53,771 nt of DNA from Bacteroidetes bacterium UBA1947 (GCA_002336915.1 DDET01000008.1:1-53771), one strand, 5' to 3'. Shown: positions 15,605 to 24,548, numbered from the stretch's first letter. The notes: a model not told the origin generated them from the letters alone. Made by a program: numbers and translations.

Positions 15605-18536
15605 GTATCGCCCACCGCTTCTTTTACTCTTGCTGCTACTCTTGGCTGCAAACATCACCGCCGGCCGCGACTTCCCAACCTTGCACTTCACTGCCGACGA
15701 TGGTCTGCCTGCCAACACCATATATTACGTACATAAAGACCATCAGGGCTTCTTATGGATATGCTCTGACAAAGGTGTTGCAAAGTATAACGGGCTAAGA
15801 TTTGAAAAATACACAACCAATGACGGCTTGCCCGACAATGAGATATTCTCCATTACCGAAGATCCTTATGGTCGCTTATGGTTTGCCGCCTACAATGGCA
15901 AACTATGTTACTACCAAAACGGGAGCTTTCATAACGAATCAAATACGCCCTTCCTGCGTTTGGGTAAAAAATTGGAGTACATAACTTATGTAACCATGTG
16001 CAGGGACAGCAGTGTCACATTCAATTTTTACGATGACAAGGTATTGCTCAACATATCCGGGAACAGGTGCCTGTTAATAAACCTCAATGTCCCGGCTCTG
16101 CAACGCTTTGGTAACATAACGTATAAAGAAAAAAGATCGCCCTCTGAGTACGAGCTGATAACCGACTCGGCCAATATTGTTGTGGACACATTGCTGAGGA
16201 TCATACGGGTACAGAAAAAAAATGCATTTTTCGAACCCGTTCTCATAGGATCTCAGTCTGGGCGATACTTTTACAATGCAGATTCTATTTATAACGAAGA
16301 TAGGATAGCCATACACCCTTTAAAGAAGAGTATCGGCAGGGATAACATCCTCCACAGCTACTATAGCGACGGCAAAAATTCTTTTCTTGGTACAAATCAC
16401 GGGCTGTACCTTAATGATTCTATCGCAATACTACAGGACTGTGAAGTAACTTCAGTTACCCGCGATATCGGCGGTAATTATTGGATCAGCACACTAAGAA
16501 ATGGGATATATTGCTTGAAGAGTGATTTCATGACTACCGCGATATCTAATAATGCCTACAAGGGCATTGCACGGTACCTGTATGCCGATGCACACATGCT
16601 ATTTTTCAGCACTTCCGGCAACGACTTGCTCTTGTACAAAAATGGCAGCGTAAAACCGCTTTTCGAGTATAAGAAATTCAAAAAAAATGGTGGCCCTGCC
16701 CTCGCAGATGTGGGATACCTTGTTGAAAAAAAAGGGCTGGCTTACAATTATTACAACCTCTACAATAATGACAATATAGCTGTGCATGATGTACTCGCTA
16801 AGCATCCCGGAACATACAGCACCAATAACCCTTTCTTTAGCCTCAGTGTAAAAAGAATGTTTGCTATCGGCAGCGAAATGTATATACAAGGTCGCCAGCG
16901 CATAGCGGTTGCCGACTTCAGCGATGACAAGATCACTAACAGTATCAAACGAAGTTACTCGCCGGACAACAGGGCTGCAGGCCGGATTTTTGGCATGACA
17001 AAAATGCCGGATAATTCCATGTATTATTCCACCCGTTATCATGTCTTTAAAATAGAGAATGGCACGAGTAAGCTGCAGCCGCAATTCAAAGACCTGGCAT
17101 TTAAAGCTATGTGCAATGTTTCGGGGTATATACTGGGTATCACGCTGCTGGACAACAGGCTTATAATATGCGATGTGCAGCGCAAAAAGATGACGATAGA
17201 CACAGTTGCAGGGCAAAATTGTGTCTGGGGCAACTTTTTCAGGCTAAACGACAGCATGGTTATCATTGCTACAGATAATTTCCACAGGCTTTTTACTGTT
17301 CATCATGTTACGGAAGGCATAACAAATTCAATGACGGTGGTCGAAAATCCATTCGTTCCATTATTGGTCGAAGCTATTGCCAGTGACGATTCAGACTGCT
17401 ACTTTTTTAGGGAGGGTACCATTACAAAACTGAATCTAAGAGACCTTTTTGCAAGGCCGGTCCCGCCGCAATTGTTTTTTAAAGATCTTAAGGCCGGAAA
17501 AAAGACTTACCGGGTAGCTGCAAATGTTACGATATCTTACAAAGAGGCCAAAAACATCAGGCTTTCATTTTCAACACTATCATTCGGTGGCAGGGATATT
17601 GACTATCAATATTCTTTCACCAAAAACGAACAGGACAATTGGATCGACATAAAGGGTGAAGAGATAAATCTCGTCAACCCGGGCTACGGCACCTATGTAG
17701 TAAAAATAAGGGCCCGGACCATGGCAAGCTCCTTTTCCGTACCCTCCATTTTTACGCTATGCATTTCTAAGCCTTTTTGGGCTACGCTTTGGTTTAAGGT
17801 CTTGTTTGTCATAGTTTTTTTCGCGCTGGCAGCTTTGCTCACAAGGTATCGCGTTTTATATCTGTTGCACAAGAAAGAAAAACTGCATACCGACGAGATC
17901 AAATTCCTTAAGTCTGAGTATAAAGTATTGAACGCACTGATGAACCCACATTTTATATTCAATACACTCAATAATGTACAGGGCCTCATCAATAAAGATG
18001 AGAAGCGTGCCGCCAATAAGTACCTGGGCATTTTCGCCAACCTCATCAGGCAGAATATGCAAAACATTTCAAGGGAAATGATAAGCCTGCAAAAGGAAAT
18101 GGATGTAGTGATCAATTACCTGGAGCTGGAGAAACTCCGCTTTAAAGAACTGCTCAATTACGAGATCAATATCGACACGGCAATAGACCTCTCCGAGGTC
18201 ATGGTACCACCTTTGTTGATACAGCCGCTTGTCGAAAATTCAATTAAGCACGGCATCTTCGCGGGCAAATCAACGGAGAGCATTATCCGCATCGAGATTT
18301 TTGAGGAGAACGATCTGCTCACCATCGCCATAAAAGATAATGGGCTTGGTATTGCTGCTACACAGTCAAAACCGGGCAGCACCCATAAATCTTACGGGCT
18401 TGAAAACATACAAAAACGCATCGCCCAGCTCTCCGCGATACAGGACAAGCAGATAAGCCTGCAGATAAGCGATGTAAAAGATCATAATGGCATGCTGCAG
18501 TGGACAGTGGTCTCTATTACCATTAGTATTTCCTAG
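15597..18536 (+). CDS. Propeller-type sensor histidine kinase (LytS-like)
   Basis: The 979-residue protein has a signal peptide (PPLLLLLLLLLAANITAG) and a large periplasmic region with two-component propeller repeats such as GLPANTIYYVHKDHQGFLWICSDKGVAKYNG and GLPDNEIFSITEDPYGRLWFA. A Y_Y_Y-type domain follows (IDYQYSFTKNEQDNWIDI ... GTYVVKIRA), then one membrane helix near residues 735-758. The cytoplasmic part is a LytS/His_kinase domain with phospho-acceptor His785 in NPHFIFN and an ATPase domain with NSIKHG and DNGLGI. It is therefore a membrane sensor for an extracytoplasmic cue feeding the overlapping LytTR regulator. The start codon is GTG. Ligand unknown. Confidence 0.93.
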   Translation: MSRYRPPLLLLLLLLLAANITAGRDFPTLHFTADDGLPANTIYYVHKDHQGFLWICSDKGVAKYNGLRFEKYTTNDGLPDNEIFSITEDPYGRLWFAAYNGKLCYYQNGSFHNESNTPFLRLGKKLEYITYVTMCRDSSVTFNFYDDKVLLNISGNRCLLINLNVPALQRFGNITYKEKRSPSEYELITDSANIVVDTLLRIIRVQKKNAFFEPVLIGSQSGRYFYNADSIYNEDRIAIHPLKKSIGRDNILHSYYSDGKNSFLGTNHGLYLNDSIAILQDCEVTSVTRDIGGNYWISTLRNGIYCLKSDFMTTAISNNAYKGIARYLYADAHMLFFSTSGNDLLLYKNGSVKPLFEYKKFKKNGGPALADVGYLVEKKGLAYNYYNLYNNDNIAVHDVLAKHPGTYSTNNPFFSLSVKRMFAIGSEMYIQGRQRIAVADFSDDKITNSIKRSYSPDNRAAGRIFGMTKMPDNSMYYSTRYHVFKIENGTSKLQPQFKDLAFKAMCNVSGYILGITLLDNRLIICDVQRKKMTIDTVAGQNCVWGNFFRLNDSMVIIATDNFHRLFTVHHVTEGITNSMTVVENPFVPLLVEAIASDDSDCYFFREGTITKLNLRDLFARPVPPQLFFKDLKAGKKTYRVAANVTISYKEAKNIRLSFSTLSFGGRDIDYQYSFTKNEQDNWIDIKGEEINLVNPGYGTYVVKIRARTMASSFSVPSIFTLCISKPFWATLWFKVLFVIVFFALAALLTRYRVLYLLHKKEKLHTDEIKFLKSEYKVLNALMNPHFIFNTLNNVQGLINKDEKRAANKYLGIFANLIRQNMQNISREMISLQKEMDVVINYLELEKLRFKELLNYEINIDTAIDLSEVMVPPLLIQPLVENSIKHGIFAGKSTESIIRIEIFEENDLLTIAIKDNGLGIAATQSKPGSTHKSYGLENIQKRIAQLSAIQDKQISLQISDVKDHNGMLQWTVVSITISIS

Positions 18537-18553
18537 TTATCCTCTCTTTTCCC

Positions 18554-18607
18554 GCCGTTCACTAAGTTTTTCAACCGTTGGTCAAACGGTTTGGGATTGC
18601 CGTTTGT
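18554..18607 (+). promoter_or_regulatory. Three CCGTT direct repeats, candidate LytTR binding sites
   Basis: GCCGTTCAC (18554), ACCGTTGGT (18574) and GCCGTTTGT (18599) lie between the kinase gene and the secreted-protein gene. The middle one fits the published LytTR half-site form [TA][AC][CA]GTTN[AG][TG] at every position. Spacing is 20 and 25 bases between starts, against the usual 21-22, so this is suggestive only. The middle copy also forms a 7-pair hairpin with AACGGTT at 18585-18591. Confidence 0.4.
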
Positions 18608-18751
18608 ACCGATATAGATTGCCTGTTCCTACCTAAGGCCCGCTTTTCTTAATTTCTAAATACTGCGCCTATGGCTTGACCTGGAAACACATTGAATTAT
18701 CTGCATCTGCACACAACTGAACAACATTGTTTTAAACTAAAACTATTATTT

Positions 18752-20500
18752 ATGAAACAAGTTAATTTCCGTTACGGTACTTTAAAATTAGCATGCGCCC
18801 TGTGCCTGCTGGCCTGCACAAACCTCGGCAAGGCACAAAATCTTGTATTACCAAACAACCCCGACAATCTATGGTTCAATATCTGGTCGCCACCATTCCC
18901 GGCAGGCCCCTACCAGCCCATGGCATTAAATACCGCAGCTATTGCATATAACGATGGTGTCCTGCATGGCCCGGTCGAAGGTCTTTATGCCTCCGTTGTA
19001 CCAACTTTTACAAACGTTATTCCCCCCTGCTATAACGAGATCCACGTCAGGGATCTTTTCGGCATGGATGTTACAGCTATTTCCGGTGGTGCCCCCTATG
19101 GATTTGATTCGGTAGGCAAAGGCACCGATATCACAATAGGCAATAGCGATGGTACCGGCGGCAGAAATACCTGCAATGACTTTATACTGGCTACATCTTA
19201 TGCTAACAAAGCCGGTAACCCGACGATCGATTTTTACGTAGTACACCGTTCACCCCTTTCCATCAACTATATAAAATCTTATAAATATACCCCGCATACA
19301 AATGCTGGCACTGTTCGTATAGATGTCATTGCCGAATATGGTAGCTTGCACGCATGCGGCAACCCATTGCCCTGGTGCAGAAGATTTATGCTTACCTGGG
19401 AAAATGCCGGCTCGGTTTATGTTGCTGAGGGAGACCTTAACCTGATGACATTGACCACTCCCGCACGCCTGGTAGGAACAGGGACGGAACCGGATGTTGC
19501 AGGTGTACAACGCGTCGTTGGCCCCGCCACTAAAGATGTTGCTTACATAACATTCTCAAACGGCCTTAACCGCACCGAATTTTCCCGCTGGGTCGTGGGC
19601 GCGTTGCCATCCGCCCCGGTTCCTGTTGACGATGGTACTTTTGGCTCAGGCTCGCAGCAATTTCCACGTATAGACGCTCCAGATGACTTTAATTTAAATC
19701 CTGCACTCGTTCAATATAAAATTGCAGTAAAAGCTTTTGACGCCGCAAATAGCAACTTTGAGATACGCGCATACGACAATTTCAATTTTATGCCGGGCAT
19801 CGCCATTTCCGATCATGATGATTTTAACCTGCTCGGCGGTTGCGGAGCAGCACATGCAGGGCCTTATCACAATCATCAACCTTATGTCTCGGTATTTGGC
19901 GTAAATGATTATGCCATATTGCACACCTCGAACTCGTATGTACTACCCGCCACCGACCGGAATTTCTTAATTGCCGAAACGATCGATAACACTTCGGCTG
20001 GTAATTCCTTTTGGGGTAACAATTATTACAAGGTCAATGGCGTTTTATGCAGTGATTACGATCCTCGCTCAGCCGACTTCCGAAGCTCTGCCAGCCCCTG
20101 CCCAAATGACCTATCACCTCAGCAGCCTGTAATTTTTGCCTGGAGCAATTTTGACCCGTTTACCACATCTGGTGGAATATACAATATTCAATATAAGTTC
20201 TCCAATAGTGTAGTGCCCAACTTCAAGACGCCCAACACCACTGCTGTTGCGAATGTAGCGCCCGGCGACTGGTCAATATACCCTAACCCCGCTGATGAGT
20301 TGCTTTCCGTCAAAAGCCCCGAAGGAACTATTGTGCAGGCCTATGACATCACCGATGTTACAGGTCGTACAGTATTGAAAGGTACTATGTCGGGCAGATC
20401 AACCAATATCAACATCAGGCAACTGGCCAACGGTTCTTACTTTATCAAATTGCAGAATGACAAAAACGAAGTAAAGCTCACCTCATTCGTGAAGGACTAA
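18752..20500 (+). CDS. Secreted protein with type IX secretion C-terminal sorting domain
   Basis: The 582-residue protein has an N-terminal signal peptide (LKLACALCLLACTNLGKAQ). It ends in a type A T9SS sorting domain: WSIYPNPADELLSVKSPEG, then YDITDVTGRTVLKGTMSG and LANGSYFIKLQNDKNEVKLTSFVKD. It should be exported across the outer membrane by the Por system and released or anchored at the surface. The 480-residue passenger is Pro/Asn/Gly-rich with about ten cysteines, and I do not recognise its fold. The ATG at 18752 gives a clean signal peptide; an upstream in-frame TTG does not. It follows the LytTR/kinase pair on the same strand. Confidence 0.85.
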   Translation: MKQVNFRYGTLKLACALCLLACTNLGKAQNLVLPNNPDNLWFNIWSPPFPAGPYQPMALNTAAIAYNDGVLHGPVEGLYASVVPTFTNVIPPCYNEIHVRDLFGMDVTAISGGAPYGFDSVGKGTDITIGNSDGTGGRNTCNDFILATSYANKAGNPTIDFYVVHRSPLSINYIKSYKYTPHTNAGTVRIDVIAEYGSLHACGNPLPWCRRFMLTWENAGSVYVAEGDLNLMTLTTPARLVGTGTEPDVAGVQRVVGPATKDVAYITFSNGLNRTEFSRWVVGALPSAPVPVDDGTFGSGSQQFPRIDAPDDFNLNPALVQYKIAVKAFDAANSNFEIRAYDNFNFMPGIAISDHDDFNLLGGCGAAHAGPYHNHQPYVSVFGVNDYAILHTSNSYVLPATDRNFLIAETIDNTSAGNSFWGNNYYKVNGVLCSDYDPRSADFRSSASPCPNDLSPQQPVIFAWSNFDPFTTSGGIYNIQYKFSNSVVPNFKTPNTTAVANVAPGDWSIYPNPADELLSVKSPEGTIVQAYDITDVTGRTVLKGTMSGRSTNINIRQLANGSYFIKLQNDKNEVKLTSFVKD

Positions 20501-20523
20501 TAAAAATAGCTACGTTTTAATTT

Positions 20524-20554
20524 ACGTGACCGGCTTCGCAAGGGCCGGTTACGT
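20524..20554 (+). terminator. Terminator-like hairpin after the T9SS-exported gene
   Basis: ACGTGACCGGC (20524-20534) pairs with GCCGGTTACGT (20544-20554), eleven pairs with one G-T. A weak T-rich tail (TCTTTG) follows. Confidence 0.7.
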
Positions 20555-20670
20555 TCTTTGCGCTAAAACAATCACATGAACAATTTCAATTTTATGACAT
20601 TTTATCCACAAAATTCGCCTCATCCCCACCTTTATCCGACCTTTGTGACGGTAATTGTGGCCCTATCTTT

Positions 20671-20720
20671 CTTGCGTCATTGGAGGAACGAAGCAATCTC
20701 ACGTGAACATGGGCTTGCGA
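20671..20720 (+). repeat. Fragment resembling a widespread GTCATTG...GAACGAAGCAATCTC repeat
   Basis: GCGTCATTGGAGGAACGAAG followed by CAATCTC closely resembles the dispersed motif GTCATTGCGAGGAACGAAGC-AATCTC that I know from many bacterial genomes, including Bacteroidota. It translates into the spurious peptide LRHWRNEAIS in one frame. Copy number here cannot be counted. Confidence 0.45.
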
Positions 20721-20897
20721 TATTAGGGAGAAGTTCTTTGAAATATTGTAAACTCTGCCATCCTGGGTGATACAGCAGAAACTGCCGGGTCATGTCTTAT
20801 GCCGACGCTTTATTCCCAACAGGAACTGCTCTCCCTGTCGCCTAAAAGAGACAAAGAGATACTGACAGGAAACCATTCTGCAAAAAAGGGAAGTAAC

Positions 20898-21002
20898 GGG
20901 AAATAATTATTTCTACCCATATGGCAATACTGGCGCGCATTTCAGCCAATCGTCACAAAAAAAAGGGAAATAATTATTTCCGACCGGAAATCGGAAATAA
21001 CC
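20898..21002. repeat. Palindromic GGAAAT repeats
   Basis: GGGAAATAATTATTTC occurs at 20898 and again at 20965, where it extends to the 16-base palindrome GGAAATAATTATTTCC. The second copy is followed by two more GGAAAT units, and TTATTTCCG there pairs with CGGAAATAA nine bases on. The arrangement gives alternative hairpins. Confidence 0.55.
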
Positions 21003-21007
21003 CGAAA

Positions 21008-21066
21008 GCTCCCCTCTTTATTTTCAAAGAGGGGTGGATCCCGCTTCTTCAGCGGGAGACGGGGTG
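21008..21066. repeat. REP-like double-hairpin repeat, second copy
   Basis: CCCCTCTTT (21011-21019) pairs with AAAGAGGGG (21026-21034), and TCCCGCT (21039-21045) pairs with AGCGGGA (21051-21057). An outer CCCC near 21011 can also pair with CGGGG at 21060-21064. The order CTCCCCT, AGGGG, ATCCCG, CGGGA, CGGGG is the same as in the element at 14567-14641. Confidence 0.65.
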
Positions 21067-21153
21067 ATTGTAATCAATCCATTTCATTGCACCGTGATTT
21101 ACTTACCACACCACCAGCTTTTCGTTGAGTCTCAGCGCCTTTGCGGTAACGAT

Positions 21154-21188
21154 CGGGACTAAATCGGCAATAACCGGAACTAAATCGG
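21154..21188. repeat. Two 14-base direct repeats with 21-base period
   Basis: CGGGACTAAATCGG (21154-21167) and CGGAACTAAATCGG (21175-21188) differ at one base and are spaced exactly two helical turns apart. This could be a protein-binding site, or a remnant of duplication. Confidence 0.5.
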
Positions 21189-21426
21189 AAGTACTATCCA
21201 CATTAGTTAAGGTCTGCAAAACACTGATAGCCATCAAACAAACCAAAAAAATGTGGATATCCCACTTCCGAAAGTAAAAAACCACCAAACCGGAAGTTTG
21301 AGCAGTCGGGCCGAAAAAACGCAACATATCAACTTATCAACCTATCAACAATTAAACTGAAAAACCTAATCTTTAAACACGTAAATTTATAATTGACTTA
21401 AAATTTCTAAATCTCGAATACAGTCT

Positions 21427-21434
21427 TATTTTTG
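21427..21434 (+). promoter_or_regulatory. -7 promoter element of purA
   Basis: TATTTTTG matches TAnnTTTG exactly. A TTTC ending 19 bases upstream is a weak -33 match. Initiation would fall about ten bases before the purA ATG at 21453. Confidence 0.6.
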
Positions 21435-21452
21435 GGCGCGTAAATTTTCTAC

Positions 21453-22718
21453 ATGATTGATGTTTTGCTTGGTTTGCAGTGGGGCGATGAGGGTAAGGGA
21501 AAAATAGTTGATTTTCTTGCATCGCAGTATGACGTTATTGCCCGATTCCAGGGCGGGCCCAATGCCGGGCATACTTTGTATGTCGATGGTAAAAAGATAG
21601 TATTACATACCATACCCTCCGGTGTCTTTCATAAGCACTGTACCAACCTGATAGGTAACGGCGTGGTGATAGACCCCGTAACCCTCGAGAAAGAGATACA
21701 AACAATACTACCCCTGCAGGCCGACCTGCTGGACAGGTTGTACATCTCGCACAGGGCGCACCTGATACTGCCTACACACCGCGCACTTGATGCCGCATCA
21801 GAGGCATCAAAGGGTAGTGATAAAATAGGCTCTACGCTCAAAGGCATAGGTCCTGCGTATATGGATAAGACAGGCCGCAATGGCCTGCGCGTAGGCGATA
21901 TACTCAGCAAGAACTTTCAGCAGAAATATAACAAGCTCAAAGAAAAACACCTCGAGATACTGAAACAGTATGACACCACTGTCGACTGGCAACAATGGGA
22001 AGAAGCTTTCTTTGCAGCAGTTGAATACCTGCGCACACTCAAAATAGTGAATGCAGAATACTGGCTGGACAACCAACTGGTGGACGGCAAAAATGTACTG
22101 GCTGAAGGCGCACAGGGCAGCATGCTGGATATAGATTTCGGTACATACCCTTTTGTTACTTCTTCCAATACTATCACTGCGGGTGTATGCAGCGGCCTGG
22201 GTGTAGCCCCTTCCCGCATTGGCGAGGTGTATGGTATTACCAAAGCTTACTGCACACGCGTAGGCGGGGGGCCATTCCCTACCGAGCTGGAAGACGAGAC
22301 CGGTGAGGCGTTGCGCAAGGCAGGCAATGAATTTGGCGCCACGACAGGCCGCCCCCGCCGCTGCGGCTGGGCCGACCTGGTAGCACTGCGCTATGCTGTA
22401 ATGCTGAGCGGGGTGACGAAACTCATAATGACAAAGGCCGATGTTTTAGACGGGTTTAATCCTATTAAAGCAGCAGTTGCTTATATTGCAGATGGTAAGG
22501 AAACCAAAGAACTTCCTTACGACCTTTGCGATGTGGAGATCAACCCTGTGTACGAAACATTTGCAGGCTGGGACAAGCCTATCAGTGAATGTACAAGCTA
22601 TGAAGAACTGCCGCAGTCATTTAAAGATTACTGCAGGTTCACAGAGCAATACCTTGGCACTAAGATCGCATACATATCGAACGGAACCGGGCGGGATCAA
22701 TTACTAAATATTTCTTAG
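21453..22718 (+). CDS. purA: Adenylosuccinate synthetase
   Basis: PurA joins IMP and aspartate with GTP to form adenylosuccinate, the first committed step to AMP. The 421-residue protein begins MIDVLLGLQWGDEGKGKIVD, with the catalytic Asp and the GDEGKGK phosphate loop, then ARFQGGPNAGHTLY. TLKGIGPAYMDKTGRNGLRVGD, VLAEGAQGSMLDIDFGTYPFVTSSNT and FGATTGRPRRCGWADLVALRYA are the remaining family signatures. Length is normal. It has its own promoter after a long repeat-filled gap. The acidic protein at 22792 and pabB follow in the same direction. Confidence 0.98.
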   Translation: MIDVLLGLQWGDEGKGKIVDFLASQYDVIARFQGGPNAGHTLYVDGKKIVLHTIPSGVFHKHCTNLIGNGVVIDPVTLEKEIQTILPLQADLLDRLYISHRAHLILPTHRALDAASEASKGSDKIGSTLKGIGPAYMDKTGRNGLRVGDILSKNFQQKYNKLKEKHLEILKQYDTTVDWQQWEEAFFAAVEYLRTLKIVNAEYWLDNQLVDGKNVLAEGAQGSMLDIDFGTYPFVTSSNTITAGVCSGLGVAPSRIGEVYGITKAYCTRVGGGPFPTELEDETGEALRKAGNEFGATTGRPRRCGWADLVALRYAVMLSGVTKLIMTKADVLDGFNPIKAAVAYIADGKETKELPYDLCDVEINPVYETFAGWDKPISECTSYEELPQSFKDYCRFTEQYLGTKIAYISNGTGRDQLLNIS

Positions 22719-22791
22719 AAAAAAATATTTTTTTTCGTGAAAAAAATTTGGCAATTTCCCTAAACTATTAAAATTTTACGACATCAAGTAG

Positions 22792-23247
22792 ATGGCAATG
22801 AAATCAAATACAGGAAAAAAAGAGACAGGCAAGAAAAGCGCAGCAGCAAGCGCTAAACCTGCAGCGAAGAAAGCAACGTCCAAGCCTGCTAAACAACAGG
22901 AAGAGGATGATGATGACGACTTAGATGAGGATGTGGAGGAGACAACGCCGAAGAAGAAAACGGCCGCGAAAAAAACTGCATCTAAATCCAAAAGTCGTGA
23001 TGACGACGATGACGATGATGATGAGGCGGATGATGTAGAGGATGACTACGAAAAAGAGGATGAAGAGGACTACGATATCGAGAAAGATTTTGAAGAATTC
23101 GACATTCCTAAATCGAAGACCAAAGCAACAGGCGGTAAAAAATCTGCCAAAGGTGATGACGACTTCGACATAGACGAGGAGTTCAAAGACCTTGGCTTCT
23201 TCAGCGAAGGCGGCAGCGGTTTTGATGATGACGATGATGACTTTTAA
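22792..23247 (+). CDS. Low-complexity Lys/Ala- and Asp/Glu-rich protein
   Basis: The 151-residue product has a basic half (residues 1-35 and 50-70, with KKxAAxK blocks) and very acidic stretches (DDDDDLDEDVEE, DDDDDDDDEADDVEDD, and a DDDDDF end). There are no hydrophobic segments or known domain. The basic part recalls histone H1-like or AlgP-type tails, so nucleic-acid binding is possible, but low-complexity composition alone proves little. ATGs at 22792 and 22798 are both possible. It ends two bases before the GTG of pabB, which suggests co-translation. Confidence 0.7.
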   Translation: MAMKSNTGKKETGKKSAAASAKPAAKKATSKPAKQQEEDDDDDLDEDVEETTPKKKTAAKKTASKSKSRDDDDDDDDEADDVEDDYEKEDEEDYDIEKDFEEFDIPKSKTKATGGKKSAKGDDDFDIDEEFKDLGFFSEGGSGFDDDDDDF

Positions 23248-23249
23248 CC

Positions 23250-24548
23250 GTGCAGGCTGCGCATAGGTACAAAGCTGTTTTCCCATTGGCCGAAGGCCAA
23301 TACCAAGATATAAAAAGAAGGATGCTGGATTGGTCTAAACAATTCAGCATCCTTCTTTTTTTAGACAGCAACAATTACAGTTCACCATACGGGAAATACG
23401 AATGCCTGCTGGCTGCAGGTGCGGCCGAACTAATAGCGGACACCTCATTGTCGGCCTTACAGGAACTCCATAACCTGCGACGGGATTGGCTTTTCGGCCA
23501 TATAGCATACGACTATAAGAACGCTCTTGAACCGAAGCTCACATCGCGTCACGATGTGCAAACGGGCTTCCCGCAGCTATCATTTTTTTGCCCGCAGGTG
23601 GTCATACACATCGACACAAGTAAGACGGAGCTCACCATAGAATCGCTGGATACCAAGCCGCAGGAAATATTTGAAGCTATCAATAAGAGCAAAGGCAACG
23701 TTACTGCGAGGCTGCCCGGCCTGCAGTTCAGGCACAACATTAGCCGCGAGCAATACCTGCATACAATAGCAGCACTGCAGGAGCACATTGCCAATGGCGA
23801 CTGCTACGAAATAAACTTCTGCAGCGAAGGCTTTACCGAGGCAGCGCATATAAACCCAATGCACATCTTCACTGCGCTCAATGAATTATCGCCTGCACCA
23901 TTTGCCGCATACTACAGGCTTGAGGATAAATACATGGCCTGCTCCAGCCCCGAGCGCTACCTGCAGAAAACGGGAAACACCATCTTATCACAACCCATCA
24001 AAGGCACAGCAAGAAGAGTAGAGAACTCAGCACTGGACGATGCTCTAAAGTCGGACCTGCAGTATGATGAGAAGGAACGGGCCGAGAATGTAATGATAGT
24101 AGACCTGGTACGTAATGACCTTGCCCGCAGCTGCGAAACAGGCAGCGTACATGTTGATGAACTCTTCGGCATCTACAGCTTCCCGCAGGTGCACCAGATG
24201 ATATCAACAGTGAGCGCGCAGCTAAAAGCAGGCGTGCCATTCACAGATGCCATCCGGCACTCCTTCCCTATGGGCAGCATGACCGGGGCACCTAAAATAA
24301 AAGTAATGGAACTCATAGACTATTACGAACAGTCGCGCAGGGAACTGTTCTCCGGCACTGTAGGCTACATCACACCGGAGGGTGACTTCGACTTCAATGT
24401 GATCATAAGAAGCCTGTTCTACAATGCAAGCAATCATTACCTGTCGTACCAAACAGGTGGCGCCATCACCTACGACAGTGAGCCTGAAAAAGAATGGGAT
24501 GAGATGCGCCTCAAGGCATGGGCGCTGGAGCGTATATTCAACGATTAG
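23250..24548 (+). CDS. pabB: Aminodeoxychorismate synthase component I / chorismate-binding enzyme
   Basis: The 432-residue enzyme belongs to the anthranilate/isochorismate/aminodeoxychorismate synthase family. PIKGTARR, ENVMIVDLVRNDLARSCETGSVHV, GSMTGAPKIKVMELIDYYE and the closing ISYQTGGAITYDSEPEKEWDEM-type segment are diagnostic. The N-terminal FLDSNNYSSPYGKYECLLAAG is typical of the Bacteroidota PabB branch, which supplies p-aminobenzoate for folate; anthranilate synthase is the main alternative, but no trp genes are near. The start is a GTG two bases after the preceding stop. Its end overlaps the convergent glutaminyl cyclase gene by four bases. Confidence 0.88.
   Translation: MQAAHRYKAVFPLAEGQYQDIKRRMLDWSKQFSILLFLDSNNYSSPYGKYECLLAAGAAELIADTSLSALQELHNLRRDWLFGHIAYDYKNALEPKLTSRHDVQTGFPQLSFFCPQVVIHIDTSKTELTIESLDTKPQEIFEAINKSKGNVTARLPGLQFRHNISREQYLHTIAALQEHIANGDCYEINFCSEGFTEAAHINPMHIFTALNELSPAPFAAYYRLEDKYMACSSPERYLQKTGNTILSQPIKGTARRVENSALDDALKSDLQYDEKERAENVMIVDLVRNDLARSCETGSVHVDELFGIYSFPQVHQMISTVSAQLKAGVPFTDAIRHSFPMGSMTGAPKIKVMELIDYYEQSRRELFSGTVGYITPEGDFDFNVIIRSLFYNASNHYLSYQTGGAITYDSEPEKEWDEMRLKAWALERIFND

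Larger units (their letters stand above)
20555..21426. other. Repeat-rich intergenic region without a convincing gene
   Basis: About 870 bases hold no recognisable protein. Visible items are a REP-like motif (20671-20700), two copies of a GGGAAATAATTATTTC palindrome (20898 and 20965), the double-hairpin repeat at 21008-21066, a pair of 14-base direct repeats 21 bases apart (21154 and 21175) and a TATCAAC-type run near 21326-21352. Short open frames exist, including a 35-codon frame at 20799-20906, but none has family support. The area looks like a dumping ground for small repeats between two transcription units. Confidence 0.6.

Noticed and set aside
20576..20770. Plus-strand frame of 64 codons after the T9SS gene
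   Set aside because: The part reading LRHWRNEAIS is the translation of a widespread intergenic repeat, a known source of spurious frames.
20799..20906. 35-codon frame MPTLYSQQELLSL...
   Set aside because: It has reasonable composition but ends inside the palindromic GGAAAT repeat, and I see no clear promoter or family. Too short to claim.
21103..21327. Minus-strand frame of 74 codons with a possible membrane segment
   Set aside because: It spans the two 14-base direct repeats (giving a repeated DLVP) in a repeat-rich gap, with no promoter and no known family.
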